From positions 62,001-126,000 of the forward strand of contig JAJSZT010000003.1 in assembly GCA_030272815.1 (NCBI GenBank): a stretch of 64,000 nucleotides of DNA. Reading direction: 5' to 3'. The DNA is from Deltaproteobacteria bacterium (GTDB lineage Bacteria; Desulfobacterota; Desulfobacteria; Desulfobacterales; ETH-SRB1). The stretch's first letter is position 1. The number at the start of each line of letters is the position of its first letter. A program made the translations under genes and the position numbers. Below the pieces are notes generated by a model. That model was not told the DNA's origin, made no database searches, and worked only from the letters and a program-made list of their open reading frames with translations. This document shows, one piece after another, positions 26,619-34,735 of the stretch.

Positions 26619-26846
26619 ATGACCGGTAGCTCCGATACATTCCCGGAACTGGTTAAGGAAGTCCGCAGACAACTGGTGATCAGTCAGAAAGAGCTGGCCC
26701 ACGAGTTTGGGGTGAGCTTTGCCACTATCAATCGCTGGGAAAACGGCAAGACCACGCCGTTCAAACTTGCGCGGGCGCAGTTTGATGCCTTTTGCGAAAA
26801 AATGACGAAACAGGGAAAACTGAAAAGGCTCGGGGGCAAACCATGA
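26619..26846 (+). CDS. XRE-family helix-turn-helix regulator at the head of the hsd operon
   Basis: A 75-residue DNA-binding protein. The HTH covers about residues 12-60 (QKELAHEFGVSFATINRWEN). It overlaps hsdR by 4 nt (ATGA), so the two are translated together. A regulator at this place usually delays or limits restriction until methylation is complete; that role is inferred. Confidence 0.85.
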   Translation: MTGSSDTFPELVKEVRRQLVISQKELAHEFGVSFATINRWENGKTTPFKLARAQFDAFCEKMTKQGKLKRLGGKP

Positions 26847-29188
26847 GTACCGAAGCAGATGCCAGAATGTTGATTGACAAGCTGCTTGAGGCGGCGGGCT
26901 GGGCCATCACAAACAAGGCTCAGGTTTCTACAGAAGAGGCATCATCGGATGGACGGGCGGATTATCTTCTCAAGGACTGCCGCACGCGTCCACTGGCGGT
27001 CATTGAGGCCAAGCGTTTTGCTGTTGACCCTTATACTGCCAAGGAACAGGCCCGCGATTACGCACAATCTCTTGGCGCGCCATTCATCATTCTAAGCAAT
27101 GGACTGGAACACTATTTTTGGGACTATTCAGACGGTGACGCGCGGCCAGTCTTGGGGATGCCTTCACAGGCCGACCTGGAGCGGCGGGCCAACATCAAGA
27201 TTTATCGCAAAGGTTCTCTGCTGGAATCATTGCGCGTCATTCCTTATCCCGGCCGGTTTACCTTCAAAGGAGAAGAAATTGAGACACGGCCATATCAATT
27301 GGAATGCCTGAAGAAAGCTGATGATGCTCTTGTTAGCGGACGCCGCCGGATGCTATTCGAGATGGCTACCGGCGCCGGCAAGACCCTTGCCATCGCCATG
27401 TTGATGAAACGCTGGTTTCAGGCCGCTGTGGTTTCGCGTATTCTGTTTCTTGTAGATCGAATTGAACTTGCAAAGCAGGCTAAAGAAACTTTCGACGACT
27501 ATCTCCGCGACTGGCCTGCCGTCATTCTGTACGGTGGGAAACGCAGTCTGGAAGGCCAGATCGTGGTCGGAACACTTGACACCATTGCCGGCCAGCTTGG
27601 CTCAAACGGTTTCGGGCATGCCTACTTCGACCTTGTTGTGACCGACGAATGCCACCGCTCCATCTACAACACTCACCGCGCCACCCTCGGCCATTTTGAT
27701 GCCATTCACATTGGTCTGACCGCTACGCCCAACCCGGGGGAACTTCGCTGGATCAGCGAACATGAGCGCCGACTGGTGCGCAACACCTATATCTTCTTCG
27801 ATTGTTGGAACGCGGCGAAAAAGGAGGGACGCCCTACCTTTGAATACGGCATTCAACGGGCGATCAATGACGGTTTCTTGAGCAACTATCGTATCTACCA
27901 CGCTGAAAGCGTCCTTACTTACGAAGGCGCTGAATGGGAAGGCGAAGAGATCAAGCCCGGCGCTTGGGGACGTGATGTTGAATCTGAAGACCGGCTGAAA
28001 ACTATCATTCAGGAGTACTTCGCGGCAGATGTCGAACGCGCCAAAAAGCGCCCCAGAAAAACCATCGTCTTTGCCGTTTCCGAAAAACAGGCTTCCATTC
28101 TTGTTCGGCTGCTCAACCGTTTTCTGACCGACGAAGGCTGTTTGCGTATTGCTCAACAGACAAACCGCTCACCCTCACAGGTGCGGCAGGAATACGCAAA
28201 GAAAATCACCTGCTACACGAACAACGGCAATCCCAGACCAATCATTGACCAGTTCAAATACGATCCGCTTCCGCTTATGGCTGTTTCAGTAGATATGCTG
28301 GATACGGGCTATGATCACAAGGAGGTTGAAAACCTGGTCATGTTGCGGCCGACCAAATCGGCTATCAAATATGCCCAGATGCGCGGCCGCGGTAGCCGCT
28401 TGTGCCCACGTATCGGCAAGACCGAATTCATTATTTACGATTTTGCCGGAAACACGAAACGTTTCAATGATCCGGGAGAAGCGTACCACAAACCCAGGCT
28501 CGTCGGTCCGGCTCCGGATACAACGACTGTTCAGGGAGATGACACCGGGGGCGAAATCACGCAGGACGGCACAACTGAACCCAAACCATACCCGGAACCG
28601 CGCCCTGATTTTCTGTTTATCAGAGAGGGTTCTCTCAATGATGAGATTCGTGCCCGCGAGATCATTCTGGTAGGTCCGAAAGGACTGGCCATGGACCGGA
28701 AGGTATACCGTGAAAAATGGGAAGAAAAGGTTATCGAACTCAGGAAATCTGATCCGGCCGTTGAAAAAATCTTTCGTGGTGAGAAATTGACCAACGAGGA
28801 ATGGGAAGCCTTAACCCGACGTCTCAACTCGCCTGAGTATTATTTTAATGAAGAATCCTTGCGCCGCGCATTTGAACAGCCCACCGGTTCGCTTTCGGAT
28901 TTCATCAGGGTGGCGCTGGGGATAGACCGCTTTCTTACCCGGAAAGAGCGGATCGAAAAAGCGTTCAACTCATGGGTGGCTGAACATTCCAGCAGTATTA
29001 ACCCGGCCCAGGCCCAGATGCTTCGGCTCCTTAAGGCGCGCGTCATTACCGGTGAAGAAATCACCATGCGCCTTTTCAGCAGGCCGCCGTTTTCGCTTTG
29101 GGGCGGCCTGACCCGCATGGAACAGCTTTTCGGCAAAGAACAACTCCTGCAAATGGTGGATGAACTCAGCGACCTCCTGGCAGCTTAA
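26843..29188 (+). CDS. hsdR: Type I restriction enzyme, HsdR subunit (EcoEI-like)
   Basis: A 781-residue translocase-nuclease. The N-terminal PD-(D/E)xK nuclease shows D40 and the pair E55/K57 in AVIEAKRF. The SF2 motor follows: Walker A MATGAGKT (174-181), DECH (268-271) and GLTATP (291-296). The C-terminal EcoEI_R-type domain ends the protein. The start at 26843 overlaps the XRE stop; the frame open from 26792 adds residues inside the XRE gene. Base composition from here to the end of hsdM looks clearly more GC-rich than the flanking housekeeping genes, suggesting acquisition. Confidence 0.93.
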   Translation: MSTEADARMLIDKLLEAAGWAITNKAQVSTEEASSDGRADYLLKDCRTRPLAVIEAKRFAVDPYTAKEQARDYAQSLGAPFIILSNGLEHYFWDYSDGDARPVLGMPSQADLERRANIKIYRKGSLLESLRVIPYPGRFTFKGEEIETRPYQLECLKKADDALVSGRRRMLFEMATGAGKTLAIAMLMKRWFQAAVVSRILFLVDRIELAKQAKETFDDYLRDWPAVILYGGKRSLEGQIVVGTLDTIAGQLGSNGFGHAYFDLVVTDECHRSIYNTHRATLGHFDAIHIGLTATPNPGELRWISEHERRLVRNTYIFFDCWNAAKKEGRPTFEYGIQRAINDGFLSNYRIYHAESVLTYEGAEWEGEEIKPGAWGRDVESEDRLKTIIQEYFAADVERAKKRPRKTIVFAVSEKQASILVRLLNRFLTDEGCLRIAQQTNRSPSQVRQEYAKKITCYTNNGNPRPIIDQFKYDPLPLMAVSVDMLDTGYDHKEVENLVMLRPTKSAIKYAQMRGRGSRLCPRIGKTEFIIYDFAGNTKRFNDPGEAYHKPRLVGPAPDTTTVQGDDTGGEITQDGTTEPKPYPEPRPDFLFIREGSLNDEIRAREIILVGPKGLAMDRKVYREKWEEKVIELRKSDPAVEKIFRGEKLTNEEWEALTRRLNSPEYYFNEESLRRAFEQPTGSLSDFIRVALGIDRFLTRKERIEKAFNSWVAEHSSSINPAQAQMLRLLKARVITGEEITMRLFSRPPFSLWGGLTRMEQLFGKEQLLQMVDELSDLLAA

Positions 29189-29202
29189 GGTAAAGGATAT
29201 AC

Positions 29203-30732
29203 ATGGACAGCGCCCAGATACAGAACACTCTCAAATCGCTCTGCAAAGTAATGTGGGACAATAATGTCACCAACCCCATTACCTATGTCACCCAGATATC
29301 CTATCTGCTCTTTCTCAAGATGCTGGAGGAAATGGATGCCGAGCAGAAGGCGGCCGGTAACGGCAACCACCGCTCCCTTTTCGGTAAAATCAAGGTTGAT
29401 GGCGAGGAACTTGACTTTGATGCACTGCGTTGGAGCCGACTGACCTCCGACCCGGACAACGAGCGCATGCTGCGCACTGTGCGCGATACGCTGCCCCTGC
29501 TTGCTCAACATCCAAAACTTTCCCAGGGAGCGCGCTCTGTGTTCAGCAACGCCTCGGTGGTGATTCCAACCGGGGCAGCCCTGCGCCGGGCCGTGGATAT
29601 CATCGCACCCATCTCCTTTCTCGGCATGGATGCCGACGTAAAAGGCGACCTGTTCGAGTATCTTGCAAGTGAGCTTGGCGGGCAGAAAAAGGCGGCCCAA
29701 TTTCGCACGCCACGCCACCTGATCCGCGTCATCGTCCAAATGGTCAATCCTCAGATCGGCTGTACGGTCTGTGATCCGGCCTGCGGCAGCGGCGGCTTTC
29801 TTATCGCAGCCTATGAACATATCCTGCTGGCTAATACCAGCCCGGAATTTATCTTTGAAAAGACCGGCCCTGACGGTCTTACGCGCAAGATCGGCATTGG
29901 AGACAGACTCACCCGCGCCCAATGGGATTTCCAGCAGAAAGGCACGTTCCATGGTTTTGACGGGGATCAGGATATCCTCCGCATGGCCGCCATGAACGCC
30001 GTGCTGCACGGGTTTGATCAATCGCCCATAATCCAGCGGGATTCCATCTGCGGCAGTGAGGACAAGTGGGATGAAATCCAGTTTGATTACATCCTTGAAA
30101 ATCCCCCATTTTCCGGTTCGCGCGGTGATGCTAAGCGGTCGCTCCGGATCGAAAAGGGCGACAAATACGTGCTCTTTCTCGCCCACGCACTGCGGAGCCT
30201 GCGGTCCGGCAGCACGGCCGGGATCATCTTTCCCAACGGCATTCTCTTTGGCGATACCACGAGCCACATCACGGTAAAGGAACGCCTGCTCAAGGAATTC
30301 GATCTCCAGGCCGTGGTCATGCTGCCCAAGGGGATGTTCGAGCCTTATACCCCTAACCCCACATGTTTCATGATTTTTAAAAACACCGGACGACCAACAA
30401 AAAAGGTCTGGTTCTTCAACGTAGAGGGCGACGGTTCCTCGCTCAAAAAAGCGCGTAAATTCGGGCCGCAGTACAAGAACGATTTTCCTGAACTTCTCCG
30501 CATGTGGCCAAATCGTGAAACCGATGAAGGCCGCACCTGGCTGGTTCCAGCTAAGAGAATCATTGACAACGGCTACAACATGACTCTTTCTGCGCTGGAG
30601 CTGATCAAGCCGGAAACCGTAGAATATCCCGAACCGGAAGAGATACTTGCCTCCGTAGCCGCAACAGAAGAGCGGATTCTTGAACTGATTCAAGAGATGC
30701 GGGAGTTGCTGGAAGGGAGGAATGGGGTATGA
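29203..30732 (+). CDS. hsdM: Type I restriction enzyme, HsdM methyltransferase subunit
   Basis: A 509-residue N6-adenine methyltransferase. An N-terminal helical HsdM domain (1-140) precedes the catalytic core with the SAM motif DPACGSGGFL (191-200) and the catalytic NPPF (300-303). It pairs with HsdS to modify host DNA and, with HsdR, to cut unmodified DNA. It lies 14 nt after hsdR and overlaps hsdS by 4 nt. Composition matches hsdR, so the two probably moved together. Confidence 0.95.
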   Translation: MDSAQIQNTLKSLCKVMWDNNVTNPITYVTQISYLLFLKMLEEMDAEQKAAGNGNHRSLFGKIKVDGEELDFDALRWSRLTSDPDNERMLRTVRDTLPLLAQHPKLSQGARSVFSNASVVIPTGAALRRAVDIIAPISFLGMDADVKGDLFEYLASELGGQKKAAQFRTPRHLIRVIVQMVNPQIGCTVCDPACGSGGFLIAAYEHILLANTSPEFIFEKTGPDGLTRKIGIGDRLTRAQWDFQQKGTFHGFDGDQDILRMAAMNAVLHGFDQSPIIQRDSICGSEDKWDEIQFDYILENPPFSGSRGDAKRSLRIEKGDKYVLFLAHALRSLRSGSTAGIIFPNGILFGDTTSHITVKERLLKEFDLQAVVMLPKGMFEPYTPNPTCFMIFKNTGRPTKKVWFFNVEGDGSSLKKARKFGPQYKNDFPELLRMWPNRETDEGRTWLVPAKRIIDNGYNMTLSALELIKPETVEYPEPEEILASVAATEERILELIQEMRELLEGRNGV

Positions 30733-31274
30733 GTGACCTTTTCGTAGATACCCCTTATTCTTTACAGCCAATCAAGAGCTTAGTAAGCATAAATTACGGT
30801 AAAGGTCTTGCTGCAAAAATTAGAGATGAAAAAGGCAAGGTGCCTGTTTATGGTTCAAATGGAATTATTGGATATCATTCAAAATCTATTACCAAGGCAC
30901 CAGTTATAATTATAGGACGTAAAGGCTCGGTAGGTGCAGTTAATTTTTCCGACACAAATTGTTGGCCAATAGATACTTCCTTCTATATTGATGAGTATCC
31001 TGATGACTTAGAACCAAAGTGGCTTTATCATTGCCTAACATCTCTTGAATTTGGAATACATGCTCAAGGGCCGAAGCCTGGTATAAAAAGAGATTTATTA
31101 TATCAAACAAAAATTCCCGTCCCGTCCTTGAATGAACAACGCCGGATCGTGGCTCGGATTGAGGAACTGACCCGCCGTGCCGAGGAAGCCCGGCGAATTC
31201 TTCGTGAGGCTGAAGAGGAACTTATCAGCTTTACACCGGCCCTGCTCGCCAAAGCCTTTCGGGGGGAGCTGTAA
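30729..31274 (+). CDS. hsdS: Half-size type I specificity subunit HsdS (single target-recognition domain)
   Basis: A 181-residue protein, less than half a normal HsdS (about 400-450). It holds one target-recognition domain (residues ~5-130, ending PGIKRDLLYQTKIPVPSLNE) and one conserved helical spacer (ARIEELTRRAEEARRILREA). Single-domain HsdS proteins can pair to read a symmetric target, so this one may be functional. The TRD part (30729-31115) is visibly AT-rich while the spacer (31116-31274) is GC-rich like hsdM, which suggests a swapped TRD. It is overlapped by hsdM and followed after 2 nt by the STAS-ATPase gene. Confidence 0.88.
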   Translation: MSDLFVDTPYSLQPIKSLVSINYGKGLAAKIRDEKGKVPVYGSNGIIGYHSKSITKAPVIIIGRKGSVGAVNFSDTNCWPIDTSFYIDEYPDDLEPKWLYHCLTSLEFGIHAQGPKPGIKRDLLYQTKIPVPSLNEQRRIVARIEELTRRAEEARRILREAEEELISFTPALLAKAFRGEL

Positions 31275-31276
31275 TC

Positions 31277-32170
31277 GTGCCACAGAAGGTTATTTATATT
31301 CCACGAATAAATGACAGTCCAGCGGACTTTGCAGAACTTTTCCGAATCTGGGATAAGGTCAACGACTATTTCGAGGATGTAAAATTTGACTTTTCCCAAT
31401 GCAGGTTTCTGCGGCCAAACGCCGTGGCTTTCCTCGGCGGCCTGGCCCGGCTCATCGAATCGAGGATTGGAACAGCGGTTTTTGACTGGAACACGTTGCA
31501 TGATGCTGCTGTGATGACCAATCTTTCCCAGAACGGTTTTGCCGGATATTTCGGACACACGTCTTCCTGTTGGGCTGGCAATTCTATCCCTTATCGGGAG
31601 GACAAGGTCCGGGATGTTAACGGTATCATGGATTATCTGGAAATCTATTGGCTTGGCCAGGGCTGGGTACAGGTAAGCCCGCGCCTGCGTGATGCCATTG
31701 TTGGCCATGTGTGGGAAATATACAATAATGCCTTTGAACACAGCGGATCAGAAATCGGTGTATTTTCATGCGGCCAGCATTTCCCGGGATATAACGAATT
31801 GCTCTTGTCAGTTGTGGACTTCGGCCAGGGCATTCCGGCCAAGGTGCGTAATTTTTTGAGCAGCGACCCGCGCGCCGAACAATTAACAGCCGCTGGTTGC
31901 CTGCGCTGGGCATTTCAGCGCGGCACTACCACCAAGCCAAAAGAAGAGCCGGGCGGACTTGGCCTCGATCTGCTCAAGGAATTCGTTCAGGTCAACCAGG
32001 GCAAGTTGGAAGTCTATAGCAATGAAGGGTATGCCTTGATTGACAAGGACGGTGAACTCTTCACAAACATAACCACTTCATTTGAAGGAACCGTGTTCCA
32101 TATAATATTGCGTTGTGACGAAAACTTGTACCGATTTGCAGACGAAAAAAACGGTAACATACCGTTTTGA
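31277..32170 (+). CDS. STAS-like/GHKL-ATPase two-domain protein in the restriction operon
   Basis: A 297-residue protein starting at GTG 31277. Residues ~30-95 (DVKFDFSQCRFLRPNAVAFL) resemble a STAS/DUF4325-like fold. Residues ~135-260 form a GHKL (Bergerat) ATPase: N box EIYNNAFEHS (147-156), G1 DFGQGIP (181-187), G2 GGLGLDLL (226-233). There is no histidine-phosphorylation domain, so it is closer to anti-sigma or switch kinases than to sensor kinases. The next gene encodes a separate STAS-like protein, its likely partner. Function in the operon is unknown. Confidence 0.75.
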   Translation: MPQKVIYIPRINDSPADFAELFRIWDKVNDYFEDVKFDFSQCRFLRPNAVAFLGGLARLIESRIGTAVFDWNTLHDAAVMTNLSQNGFAGYFGHTSSCWAGNSIPYREDKVRDVNGIMDYLEIYWLGQGWVQVSPRLRDAIVGHVWEIYNNAFEHSGSEIGVFSCGQHFPGYNELLLSVVDFGQGIPAKVRNFLSSDPRAEQLTAAGCLRWAFQRGTTTKPKEEPGGLGLDLLKEFVQVNQGKLEVYSNEGYALIDKDGELFTNITTSFEGTVFHIILRCDENLYRFADEKNGNIPF

Positions 32171-32183
32171 AAAGGAGATAGAA

Positions 32184-32534
32184 ATGGAGATTATCATCAA
32201 GGATGTAATTGGCCCGCGCTGCATCATCAAGGAAGACGGGCAGAAAATTTATAAAAAGATTCATGAGCCGTTGACAAAAGCAGAAACCGTTACGCTGGAC
32301 TTCGACGGCGTTGCCCAGTTTGCTTCGCCTTTTTTCAACTTCGCTATTGGGCAGTTGTTGAAAGACGTCGAAGAAAAGGACTTGCGCCGTTTACTTCGGA
32401 TCGAAAATCTTAACGAAACAGGGAAACTGGTTGTCGAGCGAGTTATTGAAAATGCGGCCAGGTATCACGGCGATGTCGACTACCGGAAAATTGTGGATGA
32501 TATTCTGGAACAACAGGCAAAGGAGTCGGAATAA
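32184..32534 (+). CDS. STAS-like (DUF4325) protein
   Basis: A 116-residue protein. The start at 32184 has AAGGAG 8 nt upstream; a longer frame from 32115 lacks one. The pattern ETVTLDFDGVAQFASPFFNF and GQLLKDVEEKDLRRLLRIEN fits DUF4325, a STAS relative usually encoded beside a GHKL ATPase, as here. It overlaps the PIN gene by one base. A switch in which the ATPase acts on this protein is inferred by analogy with the anti-sigma/anti-anti-sigma pairs of stress pathways. Confidence 0.75.
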   Translation: MEIIIKDVIGPRCIIKEDGQKIYKKIHEPLTKAETVTLDFDGVAQFASPFFNFAIGQLLKDVEEKDLRRLLRIENLNETGKLVVERVIENAARYHGDVDYRKIVDDILEQQAKESE

Positions 32535-33145
32535 TGGCAATCAACTATTCCATTCAAGCGGAGGTCGTTGACATCACCACCGACAGCCCAAAAGCGGATG
32601 ATGTGTTCCTTGTGGATACCAATGTATGGTATTGGATGACTTATCCCAATGCCACATCATATGTTCCCAGCCAGTTGGCTAATTATCCAGGTTACTTAAA
32701 TAAAGCCTTGACTGCGGATTCGAAGATTCACCACTCCGGCCTTTCCCTTGCTGAATTATCACATCTAATTGAAAAAACAGAGCGTGAGATCTATGAAAGA
32801 TCGAATGGCACAATCAGACCAAAAGAATACCGGCACAATCTTTCCGGTGAACGATCTCGTGTAGCATCCGAAATCAAAGCAGCCTGGTGCCAGGTCGTAA
32901 GCTTGGCCGATCCGCTGGCTGTTACAATCGACGATATAACAGCAACCGCCGCTTTGAACCGTCTCCAAACCGAAAAACTCGACGGTTACGATCTCTTCAT
33001 CCTCGAATCAATGAAGAACCATGGGATTGTTCAGGTCATCACCGATGACGGGGATTTTGCCACTGTTTCCGGAATCCAGGTGTTTACTGCCAATAGAAAC
33101 GTCATCGCTGCCGCCAAGAATCAGGGAAAACTGAAGATCCGCTGA
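32534..33145 (+). CDS. PIN-domain nuclease-like protein
   Basis: A 203-residue protein with a PIN-type pattern: FLVDTNVWYW (D28), SLAELSHL (E74), GYDLFILE (D153) and VITDDGDFA (D171-D174). These acidic residues would form the metal site of an RNase. It has no Phd-like antitoxin beside it; instead it is coupled to the STAS-like gene, which suggests its activity is held in check by the STAS/GHKL pair. The stop is TGA at 33143-33145, after which the same frame stays open for 42 codons. Confidence 0.72.
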   Translation: MAINYSIQAEVVDITTDSPKADDVFLVDTNVWYWMTYPNATSYVPSQLANYPGYLNKALTADSKIHHSGLSLAELSHLIEKTEREIYERSNGTIRPKEYRHNLSGERSRVASEIKAAWCQVVSLADPLAVTIDDITATAALNRLQTEKLDGYDLFILESMKNHGIVQVITDDGDFATVSGIQVFTANRNVIAAAKNQGKLKIR

Positions 33146-33274
33146 AGCGATGCAGATGTGCTTGAAATATTCCTTGCGATGTATCCGGACTTTCGCCAAA
33201 ATGTTAAATACGATGTAGTCAACAGCTATGGCAAACTGATGGAGATTGTAAGAGTTGAGGCTGTTCCTGCTTAA
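33146..33274 (+). other. Open stretch in frame with the PIN gene, or remnant of another gene
   Basis: Directly after the PIN stop, the same frame reads SDADVLEIFLAMYPDFRQNV and on to VRVEAVPA before TAA at 33272-33274. It looks like protein rather than random sequence. It may be the old C-terminus of the PIN protein, now cut off by TGA, or the tail of a deleted gene. An ATG at 33179 could start a 31-residue peptide. Confidence 0.35.
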
Positions 33275-33299
33275 CCAAAATCAAATAGAGGTGCTTTAG

Positions 33300-34200
33300 A
33301 TGATTGAAAGCATTAAAATTGAGAATGAAGCAAGCTATGGAAGTCCTGGTGAAATCTTGTCAGGCCTTTCAAAGCATAATTTTATTTATGGTTCCAATGG
33401 AACAGGGAAAACTACGATTTCGAAGGTTGTTGCTAATGAATCTGCCTTTTCTGATTGTAGTTTAGTCTGGCGAGGTGGCATTAAGCTTCAAACGCTTGTT
33501 TATAACCGAGATTTTGTTGAAAAAAACTTCGATCAATCATCAGAACTTAAAGGGATTTTTACATTAGGTGAAAAAGACAAAGAGGCACTCGACAAAATCA
33601 AAACAACTAAACAGGAAGTCGATTCTCTGAATTCGGAAATTCAAAAGCTAAAAAAGACCCTTGAAGGGGACGATGGTAATGGCGGAAAGAATGCTGAACT
33701 TGCGGAATTAGAGTCTAAGTTCGAAGAAAAATGTTGGAAATTAAAACAGAAGCATGATGAGAAACTCCAAGGGGCATTTGTTGGAGTCCGTGGGAAAAAG
33801 TCAGCGTTTAAAAGTAAGTTGCTTGCTGAAGCGGCAAATAACTCAGGCGTCTTAAAAAATGTTGATGAAGTTGAAAATAAAGCCGAAACAATATTTGGGG
33901 AAATGCCGCAGACAGAGACGACTATTCCTGTTCCGAATTATGAAAGTTTATTAAGATTGGAATCCGCCTCTATATTAAAAAAGAAAGTGATAGGTAAAGC
34001 AGATGTTGATATTGCAGCAATGATTCAAAAGCTCGGTAATAGCGACTGGGTTAAGCAGGGGAGATTTTTTTATGAGGCTAATGAGAATGTCTGCCCATTT
34101 TGTCAGCAGAAAACTGAATCATCTTTTGCTGACAGTCTGAATGAGTACTTTGATGAAACTTTTGAAAAAGATGTTAGAGCAATTGAAACGCTTTTAACTG
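33300..34200 (+). pseudogene. RloC/PrrC-like AAA_13 ATPase, N-terminal part (split by an IS200-type element)
   Basis: About 300 residues of an ABC/Rad50-like ATPase. Walker A is GSNGTGKT (31-38), followed by a coiled coil (~93-155). CPFCQQ (C265, C268) is a zinc-hook-like CxxC near the break. The remainder continues at 34733 in another frame and includes the signature LSEGEKSF and Walker B. RloC and PrrC are anticodon nucleases linked to type I restriction enzymes and triggered when restriction is blocked by phage. The insertion should inactivate it unless the element excises. Confidence 0.75.
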
Positions 34201-34735
34201 AACCACTCTCGTCTATAAGACGAGAGGTTCATTAGGGGTCGATTGGAAATCGACTGTCATCTGTAACGGGTTCGCCCTCTTGCTCCTCAATGTATTGTTG
34301 AATCATTTCATCCGTAATATTACCGGAGCTAACTGCCAAGTACCCGCGTGCCCACAGATGTCTGCTCCAGAACTTCTTTCTCAAATGGGGAAACTCCAAT
34401 AGCAACCTACGTGAGCTTATACCTTTAAGCCATTGCATAATTTTGCTCACGTTTTGAGTCGGACGGTATGAGATGAACATATGGATATGGTCACCGGACA
34501 CTTTACCGGTAATAATTTCGATCTCATGCTCCAGCGTAATTTGTCGCAGCAAGTCCCTTGCACGGATTGCAACCTGACCAGTCAATACCCTTTTTCGATA
34601 TTTGGGAATCCAAATCAGGTGCACCTTGAGGTCTGTTTTTGTATGGGCTCCAAGTTTGTAAAGTCGCATAGCGACAACTATAACCTTTTCTTCGCCTAAA
34701 GGCGAGGGGTTTCAACCATCCCCGAAAGGGACACT
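34199..34735 (-). mobile_element. IS200/IS605-family insertion (IS200-like, tnpA only)
   Basis: The element lies between the two halves of the AAA gene. One end carries a 9-bp hairpin (CTCTCGTCT/AGACGAGAG, 34206-34226) and the other a hairpin around TCGCCTAAAGGCGA (34692-34705), the subterminal structures recognised by HUH transposases. There is no tnpB. The outer limits are estimated within a few bases from where the AAA reading frame is lost and regained. Confidence 0.8.
34232..34669 (-). CDS. tnpA: IS200-like transposase TnpA (Y1 HUH)
   Basis: A 145-residue single-strand transposase. The HUH pair is in SGDHIHMFISY and the catalytic tyrosine in EMIQQYIEEQE. VHLIWIPKYRKRVLTG is the family N-terminus. 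Length is complete, so it is probably active. It is transcribed against the direction of the host AAA gene. Confidence 0.93.
   Translation of the reverse strand: MRLYKLGAHTKTDLKVHLIWIPKYRKRVLTGQVAIRARDLLRQITLEHEIEIITGKVSGDHIHMFISYRPTQNVSKIMQWLKGISSRRLLLEFPHLRKKFWSRHLWARGYLAVSSGNITDEMIQQYIEEQEGEPVTDDSRFPIDP

Noticed and set aside
29185-30771. Long minus-strand reading frame (528 codons) opposite hsdM
   Set aside because: It mirrors hsdM codon for codon; long antisense frames are expected in GC-rich genes, and no protein motif is visible.
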